Source: an uncultured Prevotella sp. (lineage in GTDB: Bacteria > Bacteroidota > Bacteroidia > Bacteroidales > Bacteroidaceae). From it: a stretch of DNA of 6,641 nt. The stretch is from the NCBI GenBank assembly GCA_927910885.1, contig CAKMOD010000156.1, positions 1 through 6,641 on the forward strand, written 5' to 3'. Made by a program: the position numbers and the translations under genes. Shown one piece after another: positions 1 to 6,175 of this stretch; positions within the stretch are counted from its first letter, which is position 1, and each line of letters starts with the position of its first letter. Under the pieces are notes generated by a model, which did no database searches, was not told the origin of the DNA, and worked only from the letters and a program-made list of their open reading frames with translations.

Positions 1-61
1 AAAAATGAGCGTTTTGAGCATCCTTGTAAGTTTTTCGTTATCAAGTAGTGCAAAGTGATTT

Positions 62-149
62 CAAAAGGTGCTTAATTGGACTTCAAAAGGGCGTTAGTAA
101 GGGGCTTAAAGGGCATCTTTTGCAAGCCAAAAGGGCGTTAATGAAAGCC
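62..149. repeat. Degenerate 22-bp-periodic tandem repeat
   Basis: The 13-mer CAAAAGGGCGTTA occurs at 84-96 and 128-140, with variants at 62-74 (CAAAAGGTGCTTA) and 106-118 (TTAAAGGGCATCT), so the units start exactly 22 bp apart. Four units are recognisable. The period is close to two helical turns. No open reading frame of substance covers 1-246. The array lies just beyond the terminator of the leftward lipoprotein gene. The wording resembles intergenic repeats I associate with oral Prevotella genomes, but that is from memory only. No function can be assigned. Confidence 0.6.
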
Positions 150-246
150 GTTTTGGGGTCTTTATAAAATCGATGAATGAAAAAATCGGACAAAGGAGGG
201 TTGGTAATACGGAGTGAAAGTTCTCAGTATATAGATTGGGATAAAG

Positions 247-280
247 AAAATGAGTTCGGCATGATTACCGAACTCATTTT
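247..280. terminator. Bidirectional intrinsic terminator
   Basis: A perfect 13-bp stem (AAAATGAGTTCGG at 247-259 pairs with CCGAACTCATTTT at 268-280) encloses an 8-nt loop. A T-rich tract follows on either strand. It lies about 40 nt beyond the stop codon of the leftward lipoprotein gene, as expected for its terminator, and could equally stop rightward transcription from outside the window. Confidence 0.87.
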
Positions 281-321
281 TATAAAGGTCTATTTTAGAA
301 AATACAAATCTTCAGATAGTC

Positions 322-2226
322 TTACTTGATGCCTAATGAATTGCGTAAGTTGAGATAATCAGTATCTAATGTATTATCACCAGAATCCCAAACAGGACGG
401 ATAGCCTTAGCTTGTGTCTTAGGATGTTCTGCCCAGTTCCATTCAGCTGCACCAAAGAAGAAGTCAGCTGAGCGGTCTTTCCACTGACTTTCGTCAGTTG
501 TCATATATTGACCGTATGCGTTACCATCGTTTGACAAGTCTCTCATCTTCATACCATCAGAACCTGGATCACGCAATCCCGTATATGGCAAGAACAATCC
601 TTTGTTTGCTTGAATAAGTGCTGTCACATTGGTGTAGCTATCAATTGACTTCACAAAGCGTTTTGCAGGGAACTCGTGATAACCGCCGCTTGTGCTGGTT
701 GTAAAGTAAGCACCATAAACCTTAGTACCCTTATCTGTGTAGCAATAAGCAGGGATAGCACGTGCCTCCTTGTAAAGCTTCTTCATTTCGTCACCTGTTG
801 GCATACGATAATGCTGGTGCTTGTCCTTTGTATAATACCAAGCAATGTCACCGCGTGTTGCGCCAGTTCCATTTATATCCCAATCGGTATAGGAGCCAGG
901 ACTTGAAGGATAATAAAGTTTTTTACCAGCAACGCTATATTTGAATACCTGATTATCTTTCAGTTTCAGTGCCTCTTTGATATGACCATAGCGGAAGAGG
1001 TCGACATCTTCTATCTTCTGAGTTGGGAAGTCAGCAAACTGTGATGTGCTGGTACCATTGTTAAAGTTGGTAACCTTTCTCCTGTTATTTAAGGTCACTG
1101 CACGCTGTGATATCCACCATTGTGCTGGAGCGATACCCCAATATCCACCTCTTTCTGGACCATAGTGTATAAAGTTACCTGTTGCCCATTTTACGCCTTG
1201 CACCTCAACCCATGGCTTTGGACCTACTGGTGTCATGTGAAGGATGTCAGTGTGGTAAACATTATCTGCGGTGAGATTAATGTTGGCATACTCCTGCTCA
1301 TACATTTTACCCTTTGAATAAACCATAATGTGCACATTGGTATAGTTGCCTGGTAGCAAAGCAATGTAAGTGTACTGGTTATTAGCAGATGTAAACTTAG
1401 TACCATTTGCAGGAATCACAGCAATACTTCTGCTTGCCTCATAGTTATCGTCAGAAGCAAACGTGTTATTTGTTATGTTAAGTATGCCAGACGCCTTAAT
1501 ATTTGAAACATAGATAGAGTCAATATTAGAAAGTTTGTTGTTGTTCTCATCTGTAAAGCGCAAGCCCCAGAAAGAAACAAGACGCTGTAACTTTCCAATC
1601 TTGATATCTAACTTGTCATCTTCTACCTTTTGAGGACGAGCAGTCTTGCACTGGTAGTCAAAGCGGCTACCGAGTGAGGCAGCTGTACCATCTTGACGGC
1701 TAAGGTTGAGACTAACGAACTTTTGTATTTTAGCACTTGGAACGTAAGATATAATCTTTGATGCAGTACCAACGGTTATACTCTCCTCTTTTCTTTCAAC
1801 AGGGGTAATCGTCTTGTTAGCACCCTTTAAAGCTACAGCAGGGTAGAGGAAGCTAATGTTATCACTGGTTGACATAGAACGACCAACTGCTGCGATGTCA
1901 CCAGTAAACTTTGCTGACTTACCGCCTCTGTCTGTTGTCAATACAAAATAGTTGTTTTGTTTGCCTTCATCGCCATTAACGAAAGCAGCTAACCCGTCGT
2001 TCACAGCCCACTCTGAAATTAGTCTTTTCCCATTGGCTGGGTCAACAGCGAGTGCACGAGTTGAAGCTCTTGTACCTTGGGCTGCATCTGCTGATACAGT
2101 AACGTGATAAACTTTTTGTGTATTCTCACTTGTAGGGTTGTCAGATAGTTCGTCTGTCTGGCAAGCTGCTAAGGAGATTGCCATTGTTCCACAAAGAAAA
2201 ATAGCAAGCTTACTTAATTTTTCCAT
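322..2226 (-). CDS. Surface lipoprotein: fimbrillin-like N-terminus with FISUMP/FGE-like C-terminal domain
   Basis: The protein has 634 residues. A signal peptide II ends in the lipobox SLAAC, so lipidation is expected at Cys22. The following residues Q-T-D-E are acidic, like the Bacteroidetes lipoprotein surface-export signal, suggesting an outer-membrane surface location. Residues about 38-335 resemble the fimbrillin/Mfa-like family: a Thr-Arg-rich start, W73 followed by ND, FLYP at 126-129, and a WGLRF strand at 220-224. Residues about 338-615 form a second domain with KWATGN (346-351), YWGIAPAQWW (362-371), YRMPTGDEMKKL (473-484), PAYCYTDKG (492-500), LFLPYTGLRD (544-553), YGQY and IRPVWD (609-614). 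These positions match FISUMP / formylglycine-generating-enzyme-like (C-type-lectin-like) domains, as in Bacteroidetes adhesins and pilus-tip proteins. It is the second gene after the 69-aa small protein, across a 96-nt gap. The start is fixed by the signal peptide. Binding target unknown; enzymatic activity is not implied. Confidence 0.85.
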   Translation of the reverse strand: MEKLSKLAIFLCGTMAISLAACQTDELSDNPTSENTQKVYHVTVSADAAQGTRASTRALAVDPANGKRLISEWAVNDGLAAFVNGDEGKQNNYFVLTTDRGGKSAKFTGDIAAVGRSMSTSDNISFLYPAVALKGANKTITPVERKEESITVGTASKIISYVPSAKIQKFVSLNLSRQDGTAASLGSRFDYQCKTARPQKVEDDKLDIKIGKLQRLVSFWGLRFTDENNNKLSNIDSIYVSNIKASGILNITNNTFASDDNYEASRSIAVIPANGTKFTSANNQYTYIALLPGNYTNVHIMVYSKGKMYEQEYANINLTADNVYHTDILHMTPVGPKPWVEVQGVKWATGNFIHYGPERGGYWGIAPAQWWISQRAVTLNNRRKVTNFNNGTSTSQFADFPTQKIEDVDLFRYGHIKEALKLKDNQVFKYSVAGKKLYYPSSPGSYTDWDINGTGATRGDIAWYYTKDKHQHYRMPTGDEMKKLYKEARAIPAYCYTDKGTKVYGAYFTTSTSGGYHEFPAKRFVKSIDSYTNVTALIQANKGLFLPYTGLRDPGSDGMKMRDLSNDGNAYGQYMTTDESQWKDRSADFFFGAAEWNWAEHPKTQAKAIRPVWDSGDNTLDTDYLNLRNSLGIK

Positions 2227-2322
2227 AAATATCCGGTTAATTATTAGTTAATTTGTGTGTGTGTTGGTAACTGATTCAAATACTTAAATCAATTATCATT
2301 GTTTCATTTTTTCTCCCAGCTA

Positions 2323-2532
2323 CTAAAGTTTACTCTTTAGAGACCACTTTGCCTCCTCTTTTGCTTGCGAATCAAAAGGATTAGGCGTGGTGTTGTTGTT
2401 AGATGACCCAGTTGGGTCGCCACCCTGTGTTGGGTCAGTAGTACTTGCTTCGATACCTGTTCCTGCAAGTAAATGACCTTCTACTTTCTGTTCATAAACT
2501 TTTGTTTCTGGTTCTAGATAATTTTTCTTCAT
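2323..2532 (-). CDS. Small protein, KxYxxP-LLAG family, partner of downstream lipoprotein
   Basis: The protein has 69 residues and no assigned function. The N-terminus carries K3-x-Y5-x-x-P8, then twelve residues, then LLAGT at 21-25. The same spacing appears in the two other small proteins of this window. After residue 25 it becomes hydrophilic and low-complexity, rich in Thr, Gly, Asn and Pro (about 26-51). It ends in a motif PFD (52-54)...W63 shared with the 62-aa protein. There is no signal peptide or transmembrane segment. It is the first gene of the leftward unit, 96 nt ahead of the lipoprotein gene. Such short proteins with MKKxYxxP starts are common in Bacteroidales and are usually annotated hypothetical. 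The abrupt shift from conserved head to variable tail resembles a leader-plus-cargo precursor, which is only an inference. The conserved head, stop position and lack of a longer in-frame start support the call. Confidence 0.8.
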   Translation of the reverse strand: MKKNYLEPETKVYEQKVEGHLLAGTGIEASTTDPTQGGDPTGSSNNNTTPNPFDSQAKEEAKWSLKSKL

Positions 2533-2584
2533 TATAATTTAAATTTTAAATTACTGTTGGTGTTTTGTTTGATATGTTAATTTA

Positions 2585-2601
2585 GCACGGAATATGCGTG
2601 C
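2585..2601 (-). promoter_or_regulatory. Small hairpin in 5' leader of the 69-aa gene
   Basis: GCACG (2585-2589) and CGTGC (2597-2601) form a 5-bp GC-rich stem with a 7-nt loop in otherwise AT-rich DNA. It lies between the candidate promoter elements and the start codon at 2532. It could stabilise the mRNA 5' end or be a small operator. A stem this short may be chance. Confidence 0.3.
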
Positions 2602-2640
2602 AAAAGTTATCCGATTTTTTTATAATACTATGCAAAATTA
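2601..2640 (-). promoter_or_regulatory. Candidate promoter(s) of leftward unit
   Basis: On the minus strand TAATTTTG (2640-2633) is a perfect match to the Bacteroidetes -7 consensus TAnnTTTG. It would start transcription near 2626 and give a leader of about 95 nt. A second, imperfect element TAACTTTTG (2609-2601) has one extra T; with it, the TTTG at 2636-2633 could act as a -33 element, though the 23-nt spacing is long. No clear -33 element fits the first option. Which one is used cannot be decided from sequence. Confidence 0.45.
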
Positions 2641-2901
2641 GTTATTTTTTTAATACGAAGGTCATGTTTAGTCGTTTTTTTTTATGATGTAAATCAAAAA
2701 ATGTTTATCTATAATTCAGTAATAAACGAGCAAATTGCTATCTTCATTATTTTTGTTTTGTCTTCTGTATGACATTATTATACAAGGAAAAAGAGAAGTG
2801 CAAAAGCAATATCATATACTTATGGTGGCTATGCTCTATTGAATGATAGGACTAAGTGTAAATGAAGCTAATTTGTTCTCAATAGATAAAAATAAATATA
2901 A

Positions 2902-2940
2902 AAAAAACAGAGAAACAAGCGTTTTGTTACTCTGTTTTTT
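2902..2940. terminator. Orphan bidirectional terminator hairpin
   Basis: AAAAAACAGAG (2902-2912) pairs with CTCTGTTTTTT (2930-2940) in an 11-bp stem. An inner AACAA/TTGTT extension (2914-2918 with 2924-2928) prolongs the helix. T-runs are present on both strands. It lies between two divergent units, so neither recognised operon needs it. It may end an unannotated short transcript from either side or be left over from a lost gene. Confidence 0.7.
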
Positions 2941-2953
2941 GGTATCTATCCAA

Positions 2954-3008
2954 TCCTAATCCTAATTCCTAATTCATAATTCACAATTCATATTTCACAA
3001 TTCATAAT
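2954..3008. repeat. Heptamer tandem array (TCMYAAT-like)
   Basis: About eight successive 7-bp units can be read: TCCTAA(-), TCCTAAT, TCCTAAT, TCATAAT, TCACAAT, TCATATT, TCACAAT, TCATAAT. The first unit is one base short. The array begins 13 bp after the terminator hairpin at 2902-2940. No coding function is apparent. Such simple arrays can vary in copy number by slippage. Confidence 0.7.
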
Positions 3009-3056
3009 TATGATTACTTTCGTTTGCTGTGTTTATTGCTACATATAACTTGTGAG

Positions 3057-3131
3057 CTCGTCAACCAAAACCTCGTCAACCAAAACCTCATCAACCATAA
3101 CCTTGTCAATCAAACCCTTGTCAACTAAATA
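3057..3131. repeat. 15-bp tandem repeat, five units
   Basis: The unit CTCGTCAACCAAAAC is present at 3057-3071 and 3072-3086 (identical). Degenerate copies follow at 3087-3101, 3102-3116 and 3117-3131. Divergence rises towards the right end, consistent with older outer units. The period is a multiple of three, and the minus strand reads as a run of Val-Leu-Val-Asp-Glu pentapeptides. That frame has no usable upstream start and is only about 36 codons long, so it is not called a gene. Confidence 0.85.
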
Positions 3132-3189
3132 GGCTTTTTCCTTTTTATGTATTAGTTTTTTACTCTTAACCTTTTTTATTATATCGTCA

Positions 3190-3221
3190 CTTGACACCAA
3201 AGAATCTTATATCTATTTTTA
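3190..3221 (+). promoter_or_regulatory. Tentative promoter of rightward unit
   Basis: TATTTTTA at 3214-3221 matches 7 of 8 positions of an extended TAnnTTTG -7 element. CTTG at 3190-3193 lies 20 nt upstream, a usual spacing for a -33 TTTG element. It would give a leader of about 165 nt before the start at 3392. The same DNA contains TTGACA (3191-3196). AT-rich DNA yields such matches easily, so this is weak. Confidence 0.25.
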
Positions 3222-3391
3222 CAAGCGTTAATAATAAAAAACCTAACTTACTGTCTTAATCCTTAAATGTACAATAGGATTTTAAAGTAAAAACATTTAA
3301 TTGATACAATTATAAACTACAGATAAACATTCAATAGCCTTCCTAACCAACAAAAGGATTGTCTTAATGTATATCTACAAACATTTTTTTT

Positions 3392-3580
3392 ATGGATAAA
3401 CTTTACAAACGACCAACCTGTGCGATTTTCCCCACTTGTATTGACTTTCCTTTGCTTGCTGGCAGTGAAGGTCTTGGCAAAGGTAGTCCAAGACATGGAG
3501 GAGAGGACAATTTAGCAAAGCCAGACCCTTTTGAGTATGATCAAAGCTTGGAGGATCAAACGTGGAATGATGAACTTTAA
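3392..3580 (+). CDS. Small protein, KxYxxP-LLAG family, partner of downstream lipoprotein
   Basis: The protein has 62 residues and unknown function. It has K3-x-Y5-x-x-P8, twelve residues, then LLAGS at 21-25, with exactly the spacing of the 69-aa protein although most other positions differ. Two cysteines (10 and 16) lie in the hydrophobic spacer. A Gly/Ser/Asp-rich hydrophilic stretch follows, and the end has PFE (46-48)...W58, which aligns with PFD...W of the 69-aa protein. There is no signal peptide. The stop is 14 nt before the start of the 654-aa lipoprotein gene, so co-transcription, and perhaps translational coupling, is likely. The only gene-like alternative is a 115-aa reverse-strand frame that resembles nothing. 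The shared motifs and repeated gene order support the call. Whether the tail is cleaved off or exported is not visible. Confidence 0.78.
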   Translation: MDKLYKRPTCAIFPTCIDFPLLAGSEGLGKGSPRHGGEDNLAKPDPFEYDQSLEDQTWNDEL

Positions 3581-3594
3581 ATAGAGAAGCGGAA

Positions 3595-5559
3595 ATGAAA
3601 AGATATGATTTATTATCCCTGTGTGGTGTGCTGACCATGATAGGGCTTGTGGCATGTAGCGATAATGAGAACAATAATGCACTTGTTTCAGGTGTTGATG
3701 GATATGTTAACAACATAGTCGTTACAGTTGATAACAACCGAGGGTCTGGTCCAGATACGCGTCAGTTAATACTTGATGACAATAACAATGTCATTTCTAA
3801 GTGGGCTAAGAACGACAAACTCTTTGTTTATAATCTCTCAGACAATAATAATAGCAAACAAACAACCTATAGTTTGATAGAGACGACTGGTGATGGTACC
3901 ACGCAAACTACCTATCGTGGAAAGGTGAAAAGTCATTACAGGGTGAAGAAAGGTGATATCTTTACTTTCTTCTATCCTGGCAGTGGTCTGGTCGAAGGTT
4001 CTATCGGTCTGGTAAGTAATATCATAACTTCAGAATCTAATCAAGGTGTGACGATTTCTTATCATGACCAATCATCAAGTATAACAAACTTTGTGTCACT
4101 TGATTTAAAGAAACAGGACGGTACATTAGAGACCATTGACAGAAAGTTCGACTTTAATTGGGGTACCGATGAACTAAAGTCTGTACCTGTTGATAGGGAA
4201 GACATTAAGCTAAAACCAAATCTAAAGCGTAAGATAGCCATCTGGGGATTGAAATTTATGGTCACTGGCGACCCCAGTAGTAGCGGTCAGATTGTAGATG
4301 TTGACAGTGTGAAAATCAATGGACTGCGCTCGTATGATGTTCTCAACCTCAGTAATGGAGAATTTGTCGGTACGAGTGATGAAAAAGAATATGCAATCAC
4401 AATTGCCAATAAAGACAAGACGAAATTACAACTTACGAAGGGCTATGTATGGGTAGCACTGCTGGCTGAGAATGCAGATACAAAGTTTACTATAACGCTC
4501 TACACACAACATGGTGTCTTCACAAAGACTGCTACCAAGAAGTTTGAGACCGACTATGACTATCGTTCTGTCATCACTGTTGAGAAGACTGTTCCACAGC
4601 CATACGTTGAAGTAAATAATGTGAAGTGGGCAACGGGTAACTTTATACATTATAAGACTGGCTCAGCTGAGTATTGGGGTATCGCACCAGCACAATGGTG
4701 GATAAGCAGCTATGGTGAGAATCCAACGAGTGTTAACAGAGCAGATAATCAGAATATAAAATATGATGGATTAGGTTCGCAAAACTGGTTTATTAACGAT
4801 CACACTGGTAGATTCACACAGACGGAGGAAGATATAGACCTCTTCCAGTGGGGTGTCATTAAGGATGCACTGAAGTTTAAAGATGTCTATTACCTCTTAG
4901 GTTTTAGTCGTTATGATATTGCAGGTAAATTTTATAATGGTAGAGGAAACGAGTTTGTTAATCCAACAGCTATCACCGATAGAGAAAATGCTACGCATGG
5001 AGATATCGTGAAATATTGGACCGAAGATGGGCACCATCACTATCATTATCAGTATCCGTCTGATGCAAATTATAATGCTTTGTTTAAGGCAAATTTGATA
5101 CTTCCTGCTTATTGTTACACCGATAAGGGTAATAAAATCTATGGAGCTTACTTCAGTGATACAAAGCTTAGTGGTACGGCACCAAAATTCCCAACGGGAA
5201 GAAAGATATGGAAATATCAAGATGTGACGGGACTTGTTCTGGCTAATCAAGGTTTGTTCCTCCCTATTGGTGGACGTCGTCCAATAAAAAGTGCTTATGT
5301 AGAGTTCCGCCATGTTGCCTATAACAGCGGATTCTATGGACAGTACTATACATCTCAAAGTACAACCTACTCCATTCCACATGGTGTCTTCTTTGGTGCT
5401 GCATTCAAAATGAATATCGCCGTACCATCAAAAGATCAAGGCAGCAATATCCGCCCCGTATATGTTGGAGCAGAAAATAATGATGAAACGCAACCAATTG
5501 ATGCCGCTAAGTTTGAAGCATTCGGCAATATTATTGATGCCAACGGCCGTAAGCATTAA
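3595..5559 (+). CDS. Surface lipoprotein paralogue: fimbrillin-like N-terminus with FISUMP/FGE-like C-terminal domain
   Basis: The protein has 654 residues and is a paralogue of the leftward 634-aa lipoprotein. A signal peptide II ends with LVAC, giving a lipidated Cys21 followed by S-D-N-E, close to the SDDDD-type surface export signal described in Bacteroides. The fimbrillin-like half (about 40-332) shows W70 followed by ND, FFYP at 125-128, FVSLDL..QDGT at 166-177 and IWGLKF at 216-221. The C-terminal half (about 337-623) shares long blocks with the paralogue: KWATGNFIHY (344-353), YWGIAPAQWWIS (360-371), PAYCYTDKG (504-512), YGAYF (516-520), LFLP..G.R (554-561), YGQY (581-584), FFGAA (599-603) and IRPV (619-622). 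Where the paralogue has YRMPTGDEMKKL, this one has a His/Tyr-rich stretch GHHHYHYQYP (479-488). It ends with an extra 30-residue tail. Likely a cell-surface adhesin or pilus-tip-like protein; the ligand is unknown. Confidence 0.85.
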   Translation: MKRYDLLSLCGVLTMIGLVACSDNENNNALVSGVDGYVNNIVVTVDNNRGSGPDTRQLILDDNNNVISKWAKNDKLFVYNLSDNNNSKQTTYSLIETTGDGTTQTTYRGKVKSHYRVKKGDIFTFFYPGSGLVEGSIGLVSNIITSESNQGVTISYHDQSSSITNFVSLDLKKQDGTLETIDRKFDFNWGTDELKSVPVDREDIKLKPNLKRKIAIWGLKFMVTGDPSSSGQIVDVDSVKINGLRSYDVLNLSNGEFVGTSDEKEYAITIANKDKTKLQLTKGYVWVALLAENADTKFTITLYTQHGVFTKTATKKFETDYDYRSVITVEKTVPQPYVEVNNVKWATGNFIHYKTGSAEYWGIAPAQWWISSYGENPTSVNRADNQNIKYDGLGSQNWFINDHTGRFTQTEEDIDLFQWGVIKDALKFKDVYYLLGFSRYDIAGKFYNGRGNEFVNPTAITDRENATHGDIVKYWTEDGHHHYHYQYPSDANYNALFKANLILPAYCYTDKGNKIYGAYFSDTKLSGTAPKFPTGRKIWKYQDVTGLVLANQGLFLPIGGRRPIKSAYVEFRHVAYNSGFYGQYYTSQSTTYSIPHGVFFGAAFKMNIAVPSKDQGSNIRPVYVGAENNDETQPIDAAKFEAFGNIIDANGRKH

Positions 5560-5617
5560 CCGTAACTAATGGCTGCGTAATCATTAATTTCTTTCTTAAC
5601 CACTATAAACAAGATGG

Positions 5618-5650
5618 GGGTGTGTCAAAATTGATACACCCTCTCTTTTT
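5618..5650 (+). terminator. Intrinsic terminator of the rightward unit
   Basis: GGGTGTGTCA (5618-5627) pairs with TGATACACCC (5632-5641) with a single G-T wobble and a 4-nt loop. TCTCTTTTT follows. It lies 58 nt after the stop of the 654-aa lipoprotein gene. This is a strong, plus-strand-oriented terminator. Confidence 0.88.
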
Positions 5651-5698
5651 AGTTTACGAGTTAACAAGTTTACGAGTTAACAAGTTAACAAGTTATTT
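5651..5698. repeat. 8-bp tandem array (AGTTTACG / AGTTAACA)
   Basis: Six consecutive octamers can be read: AGTTTACG, AGTTAACA, AGTTTACG, AGTTAACA, AGTTAACA and AGTTATTT. The first four form two exact 16-bp copies (5651-5666, 5667-5682). The array starts directly after the T-tract of the terminator and ends 6 bp before the left inverted-repeat arm. It is too short to code for anything convincing on either strand. Confidence 0.8.
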
Positions 5699-5704
5699 GT
5701 TGTG

Positions 5705-5876
5705 ATTTGCGAGTGTTATTAATGTTATTGTCTACTTCATTACAAAGCAGTGGTTTGCAAGATTTCTTAAAATGTTTATTACCAAAAGTTATCAGCAACA
5801 CGTACACTACGCCTCTCTCACTCTTTGTGCCTTCGGCACCTCCGTGAGATTGTCTGCTTTCATCTCCGTGCTCTCC
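5705..5876 (+). repeat. Left arm of long inverted repeat
   Basis: This arm aligns with the reverse complement of 6424-6594 with roughly nine substitutions and one single-base indel, about 94% identity. The outer 60 bp differ at only one position. The inner part contains the small hairpin GTGCC-TTC-GGCAC (5827-5839) and CTCCGTG / CTCTTTGTG words typical of a dispersed bacterial repeat family. Apparent plus-strand reading frames here are by-products of the repeat. Confidence 0.92.
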
Positions 5877-5940
5877 CCCCTCTCTTTGTGCCTTTTATAT
5901 GTAGTAGGCTTACTTTATCACTCCATATTTCGGAAGAACC

Positions 5941-6126
5941 TTATAATATATCGTCTGGATTATCAATCTCCTTGCCGCTTTCATTATCAACGCGCAACGT
6001 TGGAGGTTGGTTCTTGTCGTTACTATTTGTCGTGTTATTTTTATTATCTGTATTACTCAATAGTGCACCTTCTTCGTTCAAAGGGTAAACTTCACAAAAA
6101 GGACTTGTATAATTCTTCTTTTCCAT
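5941..6126 (-). CDS. Orphan small protein of the KxYxxP-LL family
   Basis: From the ATG at 6126 the product is 61 residues. A longer frame reaches 6210, but its extra 28 residues cover the structured leader and bear no family resemblance; the ATG at 6126 places K4-x-Y6-x-x-P9 and then LLSNT (22-26) at exactly the spacing of the other two small proteins. The tail is very rich in Asn, Asp and Thr and fully hydrophilic. It lacks the PF[DE]...W end found in both paired members. No lipoprotein gene follows; 320 bp downstream are only repeat and the opposing terminator. It is the only gene inside the inverted-repeat cassette. Function unknown. It may be an orphan copy that lost its partner, or a stand-alone regulator or secreted peptide. 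Confidence 0.65.
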   Translation of the reverse strand: MEKKNYTSPFCEVYPLNEEGALLSNTDNKNNTTNSNDKNQPPTLRVDNESGKEIDNPDDIL

Positions 6127-6175
6127 TATGTTATATTTTAAATGTTTATTGTCAAATAATCGATATGTGAAAGTG

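Larger units (their letters stand above)
2641..3391. other. Divergent intergenic region without a confident gene
   Basis: This AT-rich stretch separates the two outward-facing units. It contains a bidirectional terminator hairpin (2902-2940), a heptamer array (2954-3008) and a 15-bp array (3057-3131), listed separately. It also holds a consensus-like TATTTTTG at 2748-2755 on the plus strand, followed by a 25-codon reading frame (2769-2846) too weak to call. The stretch 3132-3391 is mostly A/T with no gene; it must hold the promoter of the rightward unit. No transposase, integrase or RNA gene is recognisable. Confidence 0.7.

Noticed and set aside
2769..2846. 25-codon plus-strand frame in the divergent intergenic region
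   Set aside because: It is very short, lacks the family signature or any other motif, and AT-rich DNA gives such frames by chance.
2954..3131. CRISPR array
   Set aside because: The repeats are contiguous short tandem units without unique spacers, and no cas gene is present.
3191..3219. Sigma-70 type promoter TTGACA with TATTTT
   Set aside because: Spacing would suit an enterobacterial promoter, but Bacteroidetes use a different -33/-7 consensus. It is kept only as a weak Bacteroidetes-type candidate.
3390..3737. 115-codon minus-strand frame
   Set aside because: It overlaps the 62-aa protein and the signal peptide of the lipoprotein, both supported by shared motifs. It is a shadow.
4897..5382. 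161-codon minus-strand frame
   Set aside because: It is antisense to the well-supported C-terminal domain of the 654-aa lipoprotein and has no recognisable features.
322..5559. Diversity-generating retroelement targets
   Set aside because: The C-terminal domains resemble the fold often diversified by such elements, but no reverse transcriptase or template repeat with A-specific changes is visible in the window.
5772..6170. Plus-strand frames of 132 and 87 codons over the left inverted arm
   Set aside because: They consist of the repeat arm and the antisense of the small-protein gene, with no protein-like composition. The same peptide string reappears in the frame over the right arm, showing it is a repeat by-product.
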